From Haloplanus sp. HW8-1 (GTDB lineage Archaea > Halobacteriota > Halobacteria > Halobacteriales > Haloferacaceae), in contig NZ_CP098518.1 of assembly GCF_023703795.1 (NCBI RefSeq), positions 1,736,001-1,800,000 on the forward strand: a DNA stretch of 64,000 nucleotides, read 5' to 3'. The notes under the pieces were generated by a model. It was given only the letters and a program-made list of their open reading frames with translations. It was not told the origin of the DNA and made no database searches. Both the position numbers and the translations under genes were made by a program. This document shows positions 49,153 to 57,793 of the stretch, one piece after another (the first letter of the stretch is position 1; each line of letters begins with the position of its first letter).

Positions 49153-49611
49153 ATGAGATTACGCTCGAACCTTCACCAGAAGGCGGAAACGTCCGCCGAG
49201 GGAGTGGACACGGACTACTACGTCCTCGGCGATAGCCACCTCGGTACCGAAATCGCCAGCCGACTGGACGCGCTAGGGCACGCTGTCTCCGTCGTCCGCC
49301 TCGACCCCGACGTCGACGACGCCCCGTCGCTGGAGGGCGATCCGCCCCTCGCCGACGTACTGTTCGATGCCGGCGTGACGGAGACGTCGACAGTCGTCGT
49401 GGCGACTCCGGACGACGGCCGAAACCTGCTCGTCGCACAACTCGTCAGAACCCGCTTCGACGTCACCAGCGTCTTCATCGTGGTCCATACGCCGGAGCGC
49501 TCCGACCTCGTCGCCGATGCGGGTCACGAACCGATCTGTGCGACGACGCTGTTAGCCGACGGCGTCGTGGCCGACGTCCGCTCGCATCTCCGCGAGGTCG
49601 ACACGGCATGA
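49153..49611 (+). CDS. TrkA-N (RCK) nucleotide-binding protein
   Basis: A 152-residue Rossmann protein with an acidic N-terminal 18 residues, then DYYVLGDSHLGTEIASRLDALG (degenerate dinucleotide-binding loop), DVLFDAGVTETSTVVVATPDDGRNLLVAQ and a C-terminal region VADAGHEPICATTLLADGV. TrkA-N domains bind NAD(H) or ATP and gate K+ or other transporters. It overlaps the ATG of the APC permease (ATGA), so it likely regulates that transporter. The ATG at 49153 is chosen. Confidence 0.82.
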   Translation: MRLRSNLHQKAETSAEGVDTDYYVLGDSHLGTEIASRLDALGHAVSVVRLDPDVDDAPSLEGDPPLADVLFDAGVTETSTVVVATPDDGRNLLVAQLVRTRFDVTSVFIVVHTPERSDLVADAGHEPICATTLLADGVVADVRSHLREVDTA

Positions 49612-51782
49612 AAGGGCTGGAACGGGACCTCGGCCTGCCGTCCGTCCTCGCCATCAGTATCGGGGCGATGATCGGGAGTGGTATCTTTATCCTCCCGGCG
49701 CTCGCCCTCGAAATCGCGGGCCCGGCCGTCGTCCTCGCCTACCTCCTCGCCGGCGTCCTCGTGGTGCCCGCCGCCCTCTCCAAATCGGAGATGGCCACGG
49801 CGATGCCGGAGGCCGGAGGGACCTACATCTACATCGAACGTGGCATGGGCCCCCTCCTCGGCACCGTCGCCGGCGTCGGTACGTGGTTCTCGCTCTCGTT
49901 CAAGGGTGCGCTCGCGCTCGTCGGTGGCGTGCCCTACCTGCTCTTGTTGTTCGACCTCCCGCTCCAACCGGTCGCGCTGGGACTCGCGACGCTTCTGATC
50001 CTGGTGAACGTCGTCGGCGCGAAACAGACCGGGCGGCTCCAACTCGGCATCGTCGTCGTCATGCTGGCGGCGCTGGGATGGTTCGCCGCGGGGAGCGCCC
50101 CGAGTGTCCAGTCGGCCAACTACGCCGGCTTCTTCGATGCGGGCGTCGGTGGCCTGTTCGCCGCCACGGGGTTGGTGTTTGTCTCCTACGCCGGCGTGAC
50201 CAAGGTGGCGAGCGTCGCCGAGGAAATCGAGGATCCGGGCCGCAACATCCCGCTCGGCATCCTCGGTTCGCTCGTGTTCACGACGGTCCTGTACGTTGCC
50301 ATCGTCGCCGTCCTCGTCGGTATCACCGATCCCGGGAGCGTCGCCGGGTCGTTGACGCCCGTCGCCGTCGCCGCCCGGGTGACGCTCGGTCAGGCCGGCG
50401 TGATCGCCGTCATCCTCGCGGCCATCCTCGCGCTCGTTTCGACCGCCAACGCGGGCATCCTCTCCTCGTCGCGCTACCCGTTCGCGATGAGTCGGGACAA
50501 ACTGGCACCGCCGTCGCTCTCGACGGTCAGCGAGCGGTTCGGGACGCCCGTCACGTCGATCACGCTCACGGGCGCCGTGTTGCTGGCGCTCATCGCGTTC
50601 GTCCCGATCCTCGAAATCGCGAAGCTCGCGAGCGCCTTCCAGATCATCGTCTTTGCCCTCATCAACGTCGCGGTCGTCGCCTTCCGCGAGGGGAACGCCG
50701 ACTACGCCCCCGAGTTCACGTCCCCGCTGTACCCCTGGATGCAGATCTTCGGCGCCATCACCGGCGTGCTCCTGTTGACCCAGATGGGAACCGTGGCGCT
50801 CCTCGGCGCCCTCGTGATCACCGTCGGGAGCGTCGTCTGGTATCTGGTCTACGTCCGTCCCCGGGTGCGCCGGGAGGGCGTCGCCACGGACGCGATCAGG
50901 CGACAGGTGGGTCGGGACGCGCTGGCCGACGTCGAGTCCGCCGCGACGGACGACACCCACCAGGTGCTCGTCGCCCTCACGAAGGCCGTCGGGAGGGAGC
51001 GGGAACGGTCCCTCGTCGCGCTCGCGGCGGACGTCGTCCGGCCCCACGACGGGCGCGTGGTCGTCGTTCGATTCGAGGAGATCCCCGATCAGGCGCCGCT
51101 CACCGAAGGCGCCACCGTCCAGTCGCCGGCCGACCGCTCCTTCGAGACGCGGGTCGAGGCGCTCGCCGCGGAACTCGACGTCGCGATCGAGGCCGACGAG
51201 GTCGTCAGCCACGACACCAAACACGCCATCGTCAACTTCGCCGACCACCACGACATGGACGCGATCATCGCCGAGCACGAACCTCTCCGCCTTCGCTCGC
51301 GGCTGCTCGGCGACCCCGTCGACTGGGTCGTCCGACACGCTCCCTGCGAGGTGCTTCTCGTGGATAACGTGGGCTACGACGCCCCGACGAACGTCGCCCT
51401 CTCGGGGGCCGGCGGTCCGTACGAGTCCCGTACCGTGGCGCTGGCCGACGCCATCGCCACGGCCAACGACGGCCGGATCTCGCTCTGGTATCCCGAGGAT
51501 GAGGAGACGGCCAAGCACAGCCGTACCATCGACGACTATCAGTCCGCGCTCTCGTCGCTACTCTCGGCTCCCGTCCGCTCCGAGGTCGCCCGAACCGACG
51601 GCGGTAACCACACTCACCCCGACCTGCTCGTGCGGGCCGGCGCCGATCACCGGCTCCGGAACGTCCTGTTCGAGGACCGGCCGGCGGTCCCGAATCCGGG
51701 CTGTACGACCGTCACGGTCTACCCGGAGGTAGCTCGCCGGCCGCCGCTCCCCAGGCGGCTGCTCGAACGGGTCGTCTTCTGA
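49608..51782 (+). CDS. APC family amino-acid permease with C-terminal UspA domains
   Basis: A 724-residue transporter: residues 1-420 form about 12 membrane helices of the APC superfamily, beginning LPSVLAISIGAMIGSGIFIL (helix 1 with the typical GSGIF turn), and EIEDPGRNIPLGILGS. The cytoplasmic C-terminus (about 445-724) contains two universal stress protein-like units, with VLVALTKAVGRERERSLVAL and AIIAEHEPLRLRSRLLGDPVDWVVRHAPCEVLLV. UspA domains often bind ATP, allowing energy- or stress-dependent gating. Substrate is not determined. Confidence 0.9.
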   Translation: MKGLERDLGLPSVLAISIGAMIGSGIFILPALALEIAGPAVVLAYLLAGVLVVPAALSKSEMATAMPEAGGTYIYIERGMGPLLGTVAGVGTWFSLSFKGALALVGGVPYLLLLFDLPLQPVALGLATLLILVNVVGAKQTGRLQLGIVVVMLAALGWFAAGSAPSVQSANYAGFFDAGVGGLFAATGLVFVSYAGVTKVASVAEEIEDPGRNIPLGILGSLVFTTVLYVAIVAVLVGITDPGSVAGSLTPVAVAARVTLGQAGVIAVILAAILALVSTANAGILSSSRYPFAMSRDKLAPPSLSTVSERFGTPVTSITLTGAVLLALIAFVPILEIAKLASAFQIIVFALINVAVVAFREGNADYAPEFTSPLYPWMQIFGAITGVLLLTQMGTVALLGALVITVGSVVWYLVYVRPRVRREGVATDAIRRQVGRDALADVESAATDDTHQVLVALTKAVGRERERSLVALAADVVRPHDGRVVVVRFEEIPDQAPLTEGATVQSPADRSFETRVEALAAELDVAIEADEVVSHDTKHAIVNFADHHDMDAIIAEHEPLRLRSRLLGDPVDWVVRHAPCEVLLVDNVGYDAPTNVALSGAGGPYESRTVALADAIATANDGRISLWYPEDEETAKHSRTIDDYQSALSSLLSAPVRSEVARTDGGNHTHPDLLVRAGADHRLRNVLFEDRPAVPNPGCTTVTVYPEVARRPPLPRRLLERVVF

Positions 51783-51988
51783 CGCCGTTTCCTGTCCCCG
51801 TTTCGAGACACTCGCGACCCCGAGGCGGCCGAGCGTCTCGACTGACGTCCGACCGGCGGTGTGAGCCGACCCTACGGTCTGCACGCACGTGTCGCCGGTC
51901 GCCGCCCTCGACTGCCGTCACGTGCCGTGCCCCCACCGTCCGTCGTCGGAAGGGCGGATTTTTACCGCCTGACCGGCTACGACCAGCC
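51783..51988. other. Intergenic region without recognised feature
   Basis: A 206 nt gap between the transporter and the zinc-finger gene. Only the promoter element TTTTTACC at its right end is apparent. Confidence 0.4.
51959..51966 (+). promoter_or_regulatory. TATA-like box of the zinc-finger gene
   Basis: TTTTTACC lies 23-30 nt before the ATG at 51989. Confidence 0.45.
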
Positions 51989-52651
51989 ATGACCCATCCC
52001 GGACCCGACGCGGGCGACCGCGTCGCACTCGCCTGTCCCTCCTGTTCGACGACGGACCCGACCGTCCACGAGGTGTTGAAACCCGGCGGACAGGTCACTG
52101 TCCGCTGTACGGCCTGCGATCACGTCCACAAGGAACGGTACGACCCGCCCCGCGAGGTCGAACTCGACGTGATCGTCTCGCAGGACGACGAGTCGCTGTC
52201 GACGACCGTCGACGCGCCCGCCGAAGAGACGGTCGAAGTCGGCGACGAGTTCGTCGTCGACGCGCCCGAGGCGCTCATGCAGGTGCGGATCACCGCCATC
52301 GAAGTCGCCGCCGACACGCGCGTCGAGGAGGCGACCGTCGAGGACGTCGGGACGCTCTGGACCCGCGCCGTCGACAACGTCCGCGTCAACGTGACTGTCC
52401 ACCCGAACGACGGGCGGGCGGACGCCTCACGGAGCATCGCCGTCTCGGTTCCCGGTGACCACGAGTTCGTCGTGGGTGAGACGGTCGCGTTCGGCGACGA
52501 GGAGTTCGAGATCACCGGGGTCCAGGTGCGTGACGACGCCCCCGAGTATCGCTTCGAGAAACTCGACCACGACGGCGACGCCGTGTTCGCGAAAGACGCC
52601 AAGCGGGTGTACGGGCGCGACGCGACGTCCGCCGCGTGGTCGGCGTGGTGA
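51989..52651 (+). CDS. Zinc-finger protein of the HVO_0476 type
   Basis: A 220-residue acidic protein. The N-terminus (15-48) is a zinc ribbon with two Cys pairs, CPSC and CTAC, spaced 26 residues apart. The rest is beta-rich with repeated hydrophobic strands (VELDVIVSQDDESLSTTV, EEFEITGVQVRDD), lacking catalytic residues. This layout matches the haloarchaeal HVO_0476-like family as I recall it, whose role is unknown; RNA or protein binding is a guess. The gene is followed by pcm after 13 nt and may be cotranscribed. Confidence 0.75.
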   Translation: MTHPGPDAGDRVALACPSCSTTDPTVHEVLKPGGQVTVRCTACDHVHKERYDPPREVELDVIVSQDDESLSTTVDAPAEETVEVGDEFVVDAPEALMQVRITAIEVAADTRVEEATVEDVGTLWTRAVDNVRVNVTVHPNDGRADASRSIAVSVPGDHEFVVGETVAFGDEEFEITGVQVRDDAPEYRFEKLDHDGDAVFAKDAKRVYGRDATSAAWSAW

Positions 52652-52664
52652 TCGGGGCCGGACG

Positions 52665-53309
52665 ATGGACTTCGACCGCGCTCGCAACGACCTCGTCGAC
52701 CGCCTGATCGAGGCCGGCCGGATCGACCGTCCCGCGACGGCGCGAGCGATGCGCGCCGTCCCCCGCCACGAGTTCGTCCCCGCGGAGCGCCGCGAGGCGG
52801 CGTATCACGACCGACCCCTCCCCATCGGCGGGGGACAGACGATCAGCGCCCCGCACATGGTGGCGACGATGACCGATCTGCTGGCGCCCGACCCCGGCCA
52901 CGAGGTACTGGAGATCGGGACCGGCTGTGGCTACCACGCCGCGGTGACGAGCGAAGCCCTCGGCGACGGGACCGTCTACAGCGTCGAGTACGAATCCAGT
53001 CTCGCCCACGAGGCGCGCGACCGACTCGACCGCCTGGGGTACGGCGACGGCGTTCGCGTCCGCGTGGGCGACGGCCACGAGGGGTGGCCGGAACACGCCC
53101 CCTACGACGGGGCGTATCTCACGTGTGCGCCCGTGTCGATCCCCGAACCCGTCGTCGAGCAGGTGCGTCCCGGCGGCCGGATCGTCGGCCCGGTCGGTCG
53201 TGGCCGACAGGTACTCGTCAGTCTGACCCGGCGGGCCGACGGCGGCGTCGACCGCGAGACCCACGGCGGCGTTCGGTTCGTGTCGATGCGATCCGCGGAG
53301 GACGCCTGA
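52665..53309 (+). CDS. pcm: Protein-L-isoaspartate O-methyltransferase
   Basis: A 214-residue SAM-dependent methyltransferase that repairs isoaspartyl damage. Features: AVPRHEFVPAERREAAYHDRP (substrate region), GGGQTISAPHMVATM, and motif I VLEIGTGCGYHAAVTS (about 84-99) with the SAM-binding Gly-rich loop. VRPGGRIVGPVG is motif III. It is the canonical enzyme compared with the second, divergent copy at 54966. The ATG at 52665 is preferred over the long upstream frame. The neighbouring soluble transducer shares the strand. Confidence 0.93.
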   Translation: MDFDRARNDLVDRLIEAGRIDRPATARAMRAVPRHEFVPAERREAAYHDRPLPIGGGQTISAPHMVATMTDLLAPDPGHEVLEIGTGCGYHAAVTSEALGDGTVYSVEYESSLAHEARDRLDRLGYGDGVRVRVGDGHEGWPEHAPYDGAYLTCAPVSIPEPVVEQVRPGGRIVGPVGRGRQVLVSLTRRADGGVDRETHGGVRFVSMRSAEDA

Positions 53310-53416
53310 GTCACGGCGACCGCCCGCGAACCACGCCGGCAGGCGGTGACGTGATTCCTATCGGACGAGAATCGCGACCCGCCTTTTATCAACGCTCCGT
53401 TGTAGTCGACGGAGGG

Positions 53417-54886
53417 ATGAGTGAGGCCACGACCCGCCAATCGACCGCCCAGGCGTTCGATCTGCAAACCGTACTCGAAACGCTCAACCTCCCCTCGTTC
53501 GCGCTCGACGCGTCGGGGACGGTCGTCGCGTGGGACCGACAGATCGCCGACCTGCTCGGCGTCCCCGCGGACGACATCGTCGGCGAACGCGAACTCGGGA
53601 GCCAGGTCTACGCGGACGAGACGAAAATGACGCTAGCCGAAAAGGTCCTCCAAGCGCCGGCCGAGACACACGTCGCGTACGAGGACGTCGAACTGGCCGA
53701 CGAGGAGTACGCGCTACTCAGTAGCGAGACCGGTAACGTCTACGAGGACAAGAGTACGCTTCGCGGACGAGACATCTGGTTCATCGCCGCACCCATCTTC
53801 GCGGACGAGGGCGACGACCTGACCGGCGTCATCGAGATCGTTCAGGACGTCTCCGAGTCCGCCCGCCACCAGCGCGAGCTAGCGGAGTTGTTCGACGCGC
53901 TCATCGAGACGATGGGTGCCTACGAGACGGGGACGTTCGACGCGACCGTCGAGTTCGACACCGAGGGGACGATCCTCGAAGACGACTTCCTCCGCATCAT
54001 CGACAACGTTGATCGGATGGGGGCACGGATCCAGACGTTGATCGAGGAGATCGAGATGGATATCGCGGAACTCGATCGTGCCGCGGACGACGTCGCGACC
54101 TCCGCCCAGCAGATCAACGATCTGACGAACGAACAGGCCGACGACATCACCCGCATCTCTTCGGAGGTGAGCAACCTGAGTGCGACCGTCGAGGAGGTTG
54201 CCTCGACGGCCGACCAGGTCGCGGAGACGAGCACTCGCGCCGAGCGACTCGCGGATCGCGGTAGCGACTCCGCACGAGAGGCGATGACTGTCATGGAGAC
54301 CGTCAGTGACTCGGCCGACGACGTGGCCGAGGACGTCGACGTCCTCCACGAACGGATGGCCGAGATCGACGAGATCGTCGAAGTCATCAACGACCTGGCC
54401 GAGCAGACGAACATCCTCGCGCTGAACGCCTCCATCGAGGCAGCGCGGGCCGGCGAAGCCGGCGAAGGGTTTGCCGTCGTCGCCGACGAGGTCAAGAGCC
54501 TCGCCGAACGCTCCCAGAACCACGCCGGCGAGATCGAGGAGATGGTGGCCGAGATCCGTTCCGAGACGGATCGCACCATGTCGAACCTCCAGGAGACGAC
54601 CGAGCGACTCGACGGTGGTGTCGACCAGGTCGAGGAGGCGATGGCCCGCTTCGAGGACATCGCGGAGGCGATCACCGAGGCGTCCGACGGCATCACCCAG
54701 GTCGCCGACGCGACCGACGAACAGGCCGCGAGCGCCGAGGAGATCGCGAGCATGGTCGATCAGGCTGCGAGCAAGGCCGACACCGTGTCGGACGCGGTCG
54801 AGGACATCGTCGCCAGCACCGAGGAGCAAGCCGCGATGGTCTCGGAGATCGACGGGAGCGTCTCCGAACTGACCAGCGACGGGTGA
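53417..54886 (+). CDS. Soluble methyl-accepting chemotaxis transducer with PAS domain
   Basis: A 489-residue cytoplasmic transducer with no membrane helix. A PAS domain (about 15-145; LPSFALDASGTVVAWDRQIADLLG) senses a soluble cue. A helical region with a HAMP-like signal relay (150-220) and the methyl-accepting coiled coil follow. The kinase-control tip is EVINDLAEQTNILALN (about 322-340), followed by SIEAARAGEAGEGFAVVADEV, the standard MCP hairpin. It would feed CheA/CheW and the archaellum. The TATA-like CTTTTATC is about 30 nt before the ATG. Confidence 0.93.
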   Translation: MSEATTRQSTAQAFDLQTVLETLNLPSFALDASGTVVAWDRQIADLLGVPADDIVGERELGSQVYADETKMTLAEKVLQAPAETHVAYEDVELADEEYALLSSETGNVYEDKSTLRGRDIWFIAAPIFADEGDDLTGVIEIVQDVSESARHQRELAELFDALIETMGAYETGTFDATVEFDTEGTILEDDFLRIIDNVDRMGARIQTLIEEIEMDIAELDRAADDVATSAQQINDLTNEQADDITRISSEVSNLSATVEEVASTADQVAETSTRAERLADRGSDSAREAMTVMETVSDSADDVAEDVDVLHERMAEIDEIVEVINDLAEQTNILALNASIEAARAGEAGEGFAVVADEVKSLAERSQNHAGEIEEMVAEIRSETDRTMSNLQETTERLDGGVDQVEEAMARFEDIAEAITEASDGITQVADATDEQAASAEEIASMVDQAASKADTVSDAVEDIVASTEEQAAMVSEIDGSVSELTSDG

Positions 54887-54965
54887 GCCCCCGACTGTCG
54901 GCCGTCCTCGTTCCGGTTGCCCCCGGTTTCAATAGATGCATAAGCACCCGTTCCGTTGGTCCGAC

Positions 54966-55739
54966 ATGGACCAAACGGTGTTGCGCGAGGACATGGTCGA
55001 CGGCCTCGACCACGCCCTCGGCGGCCTCGACGAGTCGCTCGGGGTCGCCATGCGATCGGTCCCCCGGCACGTGTTCGTCGAGGACCGCCCCTACGACGAC
55101 CGTCGCGGCGAACACGCCGGGACCGCGGTCCTCGCCCCACGAACCGTCGCCAGGCTCGTCGAGGCGCTCGCCCTCGAGGATGACGACACCGTCCTCGTCG
55201 TCGGCGCCGGCGTGGGCTACACGGCTGCTCTCCTCGCGGACCTCGTCGGCGAGCGACGCGTCCACGCGGTCGACATCGCCCGTCGACTCGTCATCGAAGC
55301 GCGACACAACCTCGGTCGCGCGGGCTACGAGGGCGTCCTCGTCGACCAGCGTGACGGCGCCGACGGCCTCCCCGAGTACGCCCCGTTCGACCGCGTACTC
55401 GTCGAGGCGGCGGCCGTCCGCCCGCCGCGCGCGCTGGTCGACCAGCTCACCCCGGACGGCCGCCTCGCGATGCCGATGGGGACGCCCGACCCGACGCTCG
55501 TCGCGGTCGAACCCGACGACTCCGCCGACGGGTACGCGGTCGTCGAGGAGTTCGGTCCCCTGGCGCTCGCACCGTTGCTCGTCGAGGGCGAACAGGCCGA
55601 CGGCGTCACCCGCAACCGCACCGAGCGCGAAGACCGCGAGTTCGCCGAACAGGGGTACTTCGCGCCGACGGGCTGGGAGCAGGAGTGGATCGACTGGGAC
55701 GAGCGACTCGACGGTGGGCGCGGCCATCATCGCCGCTGA
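54966..55739 (+). CDS. Pcm-like methyltransferase paralogue
   Basis: A 257-residue relative of protein-L-isoaspartate methyltransferase. SAM motif I is VLVVGAGVGYTAALLAD; the substrate-side sequence (RSVPRHVFVEDRPYDD) is divergent and the QTIS-type loop of canonical Pcm (GGGQTIS) is replaced by AGTAVLAPRT. It also has a longer C-terminus (about 190-257) ending in an Arg/Asp-rich stretch. The ATG at 54966 is taken; an ATG 10 codons upstream is possible. It is the second Pcm-type gene here, on the other side of the transducer. Confidence 0.8.
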   Translation: MDQTVLREDMVDGLDHALGGLDESLGVAMRSVPRHVFVEDRPYDDRRGEHAGTAVLAPRTVARLVEALALEDDDTVLVVGAGVGYTAALLADLVGERRVHAVDIARRLVIEARHNLGRAGYEGVLVDQRDGADGLPEYAPFDRVLVEAAAVRPPRALVDQLTPDGRLAMPMGTPDPTLVAVEPDDSADGYAVVEEFGPLALAPLLVEGEQADGVTRNRTEREDREFAEQGYFAPTGWEQEWIDWDERLDGGRGHHRR

Positions 55740-55745
55740 CCGGCG

Positions 55746-56189
55746 TCACCCGCGCACCACAAGCACCTTCGCGTTCCCTCGACGGTCGACGTAGCCGCTC
55801 CCGGCCGGCGGTTTCACCTCGATCAGCAGCGTGCCCTCGTCCTGATTCGACCGGAGGCTGGGCGCCGCCGAGACGGTCACCGTGCCGTCCTCGCCGGTCG
55901 TCGCCGTGCGCACCCCGTCGAGGTCCGCGCTCCCCGCCTTCACGATGACCGTCGCGTCGGCCACCGACGATCCGTCGGCACCGACCACGGTGAGTTCGAT
56001 GGACGTCTCGCCGGGACTCACAACCTCCGGTTCCGGGCGCACGTCGAGTTCCGTCGTCGATAGCCCCTGGATGCCCGTCAGCATGTTCATCATGACGCTC
56101 AGACTGGCGACGCCGATGACTAGGGCGATGACCAGTCTGATCGGCAGTCCCTCGATGGCTCGACGATCCGCGCGGAACGACTCGAACAT
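55746..56189 (-). CDS. Membrane-anchored carboxypeptidase-regulatory-like domain protein
   Basis: A 147-residue protein: a short cytoplasmic start, one membrane helix at about 14-40 (PIRLVIALVIGVASLSVMMNML), and an extracellular beta domain of about 95 residues with the DGSSVADATVIVKAGSADLDG and GEDGTVTVSAAP repeats typical of carboxypeptidase-regulatory-like (beta-sandwich) modules. It resembles type IV pilin-like exported proteins in layout but has no clear pilin cleavage motif. The ATG at 56189 is preferred. Function unknown, surface-associated. Confidence 0.7.
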   Translation of the reverse strand: MFESFRADRRAIEGLPIRLVIALVIGVASLSVMMNMLTGIQGLSTTELDVRPEPEVVSPGETSIELTVVGADGSSVADATVIVKAGSADLDGVRTATTGEDGTVTVSAAPSLRSNQDEGTLLIEVKPPAGSGYVDRRGNAKVLVVRG

Positions 56190-56237
56190 GGGCCGGCTTG
56201 CGCCCGGATTCGCATTTGAACCTCCGCCCGTAATTTC

Positions 56238-57385
56238 ATGTGTGGACGGGAGGTCACTCCCGCCGTGCACGTACTCGGACGCGACGACTCGGTGGGCCCG
56301 GCGGTACGCCTCGGTCGCTACCGTGCCGCCGACGGCAGCGACGGCGCGGCGGTCGGACTGGATCTGGACCGTCCACACGCCGCGCTGATCGTCGGCAAAC
56401 GGGGCTACGGGAAGTCACACACGCTCGGCGTCCTCGCGGAGGACGCGGCACGCGCGACTGGCGTCGCCCCCGTCGTCGTCGATCCGATGGGGGGGGGGGG
56501 TTCGACGGCCTCGCTGCGGGCGATGCCGTCCCGGCGACGGTCGTCGAGACGCCGCGGGTTCCCGCGGCGACTCTCCCGCCGTCGGCTTGGCCCGCGCTGT
56601 TCGACCTCCAGCCGACCGACGCCGTCGGGTCCCTGCTCTGGGAGGCCGCCGCGACGGCCGAAACCCTCCTCGGGATGCGCGCACACGTCGAGGCGGCGCC
56701 CGTCGGTGACGACGTCCGGCGCGCCGCGGAGAATCACCTCGCCCTCGCCGACGCGTGGGACGTCTTCGCGGCCGACGGTCTGGATTCCGACACACTCCTG
56801 TCGGGGGAGGCGACCGTCCTCGACTGCTCGAGGCTCGACGACCGGGCGGCCGGGGTGCTGGTCCGTGCTGTCGCACTCGGCCTCTACGACGTCTGTGTCG
56901 AGCGCCGCGCCGACCGCCTCCCGTGGCTCCTGATCGACGAGGCCCACGCCTTCCTCGACGGCGTCGCAGCCCCGGCACTGGAGACGGTACTGACACGCGG
57001 GCGAACCCCTGGCGTCTCGCTGGTCGCCGCTACACAGCGGCCGAGTGTCCTCCCGTCCGTCGCCGTCTCACAGGCGGATCTGCTGCTCGCCCACCGGGTC
57101 ACCGACGCCGCCGACGTGGACGCGCTGACCGCGGCGACGCCGACTTACCTCTCGGGGACTCTGCGCGAACGACTGCCGACCGATCCTGGCGACGCCGTCG
57201 TCGTCGACGACATCACCGAGTCCGTTCACGGCGTGCGGGTGCGCCGGCGCGAGACGCCCCACGGCGGCGCCGACCCGCGGGCGAGCGACCGCGGGGATCA
57301 GTCCGCCGCGTCGTCGAGGTCGGTTCCGCAGTCCGGACATTCGTCGTCGACGACGGGGACCGGCGCCGCACAGTCGGGACAGTAA
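56238..57385 (+). pseudogene. HerA/VirB4-like ATPase split by a 12-G tract
   Basis: The N-terminal part (56238-56488) has the P-loop GKRGYGKSHTLG (residues 53-64) and ends in VVVDPMG; the C-terminal part, in another frame, continues with FDGLAAGDAV and holds LLIDEAHAFL (Walker B) and GVSLVAATQRPSVLPSVAV (sensor). The two are separated by 12 consecutive G (56489-56500); 10 or 13 G would join them. It is either a frame-broken gene, a phase-variable one or a sequencing artefact. The last ~30 codons overlap the zinc-ribbon gene antisense. GTG 56265 is an alternative start. Confidence 0.7.
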
Positions 57386-57411
57386 TCGAGATAGCAGGCC
57401 GGATCGCCCAT
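57298..57411 (-). CDS. Small zinc-ribbon protein
   Basis: A 37-residue protein with two CxxC pairs: CPDC (residues 11-14) and CPDC (25-28), spaced 10 residues apart, plus an acidic tail (DLDDAAD) and an aromatic start (CYLDY). It has the classic form of tiny haloarchaeal zinc ribbons, which probably aid folding of protein- or nucleic-acid-binding partners. It overlaps antisense the 3' end of the ATPase frame. No stop interrupts it; coding composition is good. Confidence 0.7.
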   Translation of the reverse strand: MGDPACYLDYCPDCAAPVPVVDDECPDCGTDLDDAAD

Positions 57412-57546
57412 ACCCGATGCCGGGGTCCCACGGGCCTAAGGGTTCGGACGGTACACAGCACGGACAGATCACAAAGCCGATAACCGTTCGCGACCGCCCG
57501 CTCGTATGGCTCTCCCCCCGTCGGTTCCCGCGACGTCGTCCCGCTG

Positions 57547-57693
57547 TTGGGCGCGCTCGTCGCCGGCTTCGCGCTCTTTCTCGTCGTCGGCTACCTCACG
57601 CTGTTCGACGTGCTGATCGTCGACTCGGATCTGGTGTTGATCTCCGCCGTCGTCGTCGTCGGCTATCTCGCCGCCCGGCTGGCGGGTCGGTGA
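57547..57693 (+). CDS. Small two-helix membrane protein (start uncertain)
   Basis: A 48-residue hydrophobic sequence: ALVAGFALFLVVGYLTLF, then DVLIVDSDLVLISAVVVVGYLAARLAGR, giving two short membrane helices. In this frame only a TTG (57547) is available, while an ATG at 57506 leads into it only if the C-run at 57509-57514 (six C) is changed by one or two bases. It may be a real start at TTG, or a gene broken by a homopolymer change. Family not recognised. Confidence 0.4.
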   Translation: MGALVAGFALFLVVGYLTLFDVLIVDSDLVLISAVVVVGYLAARLAGR

Positions 57694-57793
57694 ACGTGCC
57701 TCGAAGGGCCGCGTGACCGGCTTCCGTCGACGACGGGTGGTTCGATCCCCTCGTCGCTACGCCCCTCGCTCGGCGGTTGGCCGTAACAGAAAG

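Noticed and set aside
57417-57716. Arg-rich frame over the small membrane protein
   Set aside because: It is the mirror of the hydrophobic frame and consists mostly of Arg; not a plausible protein.
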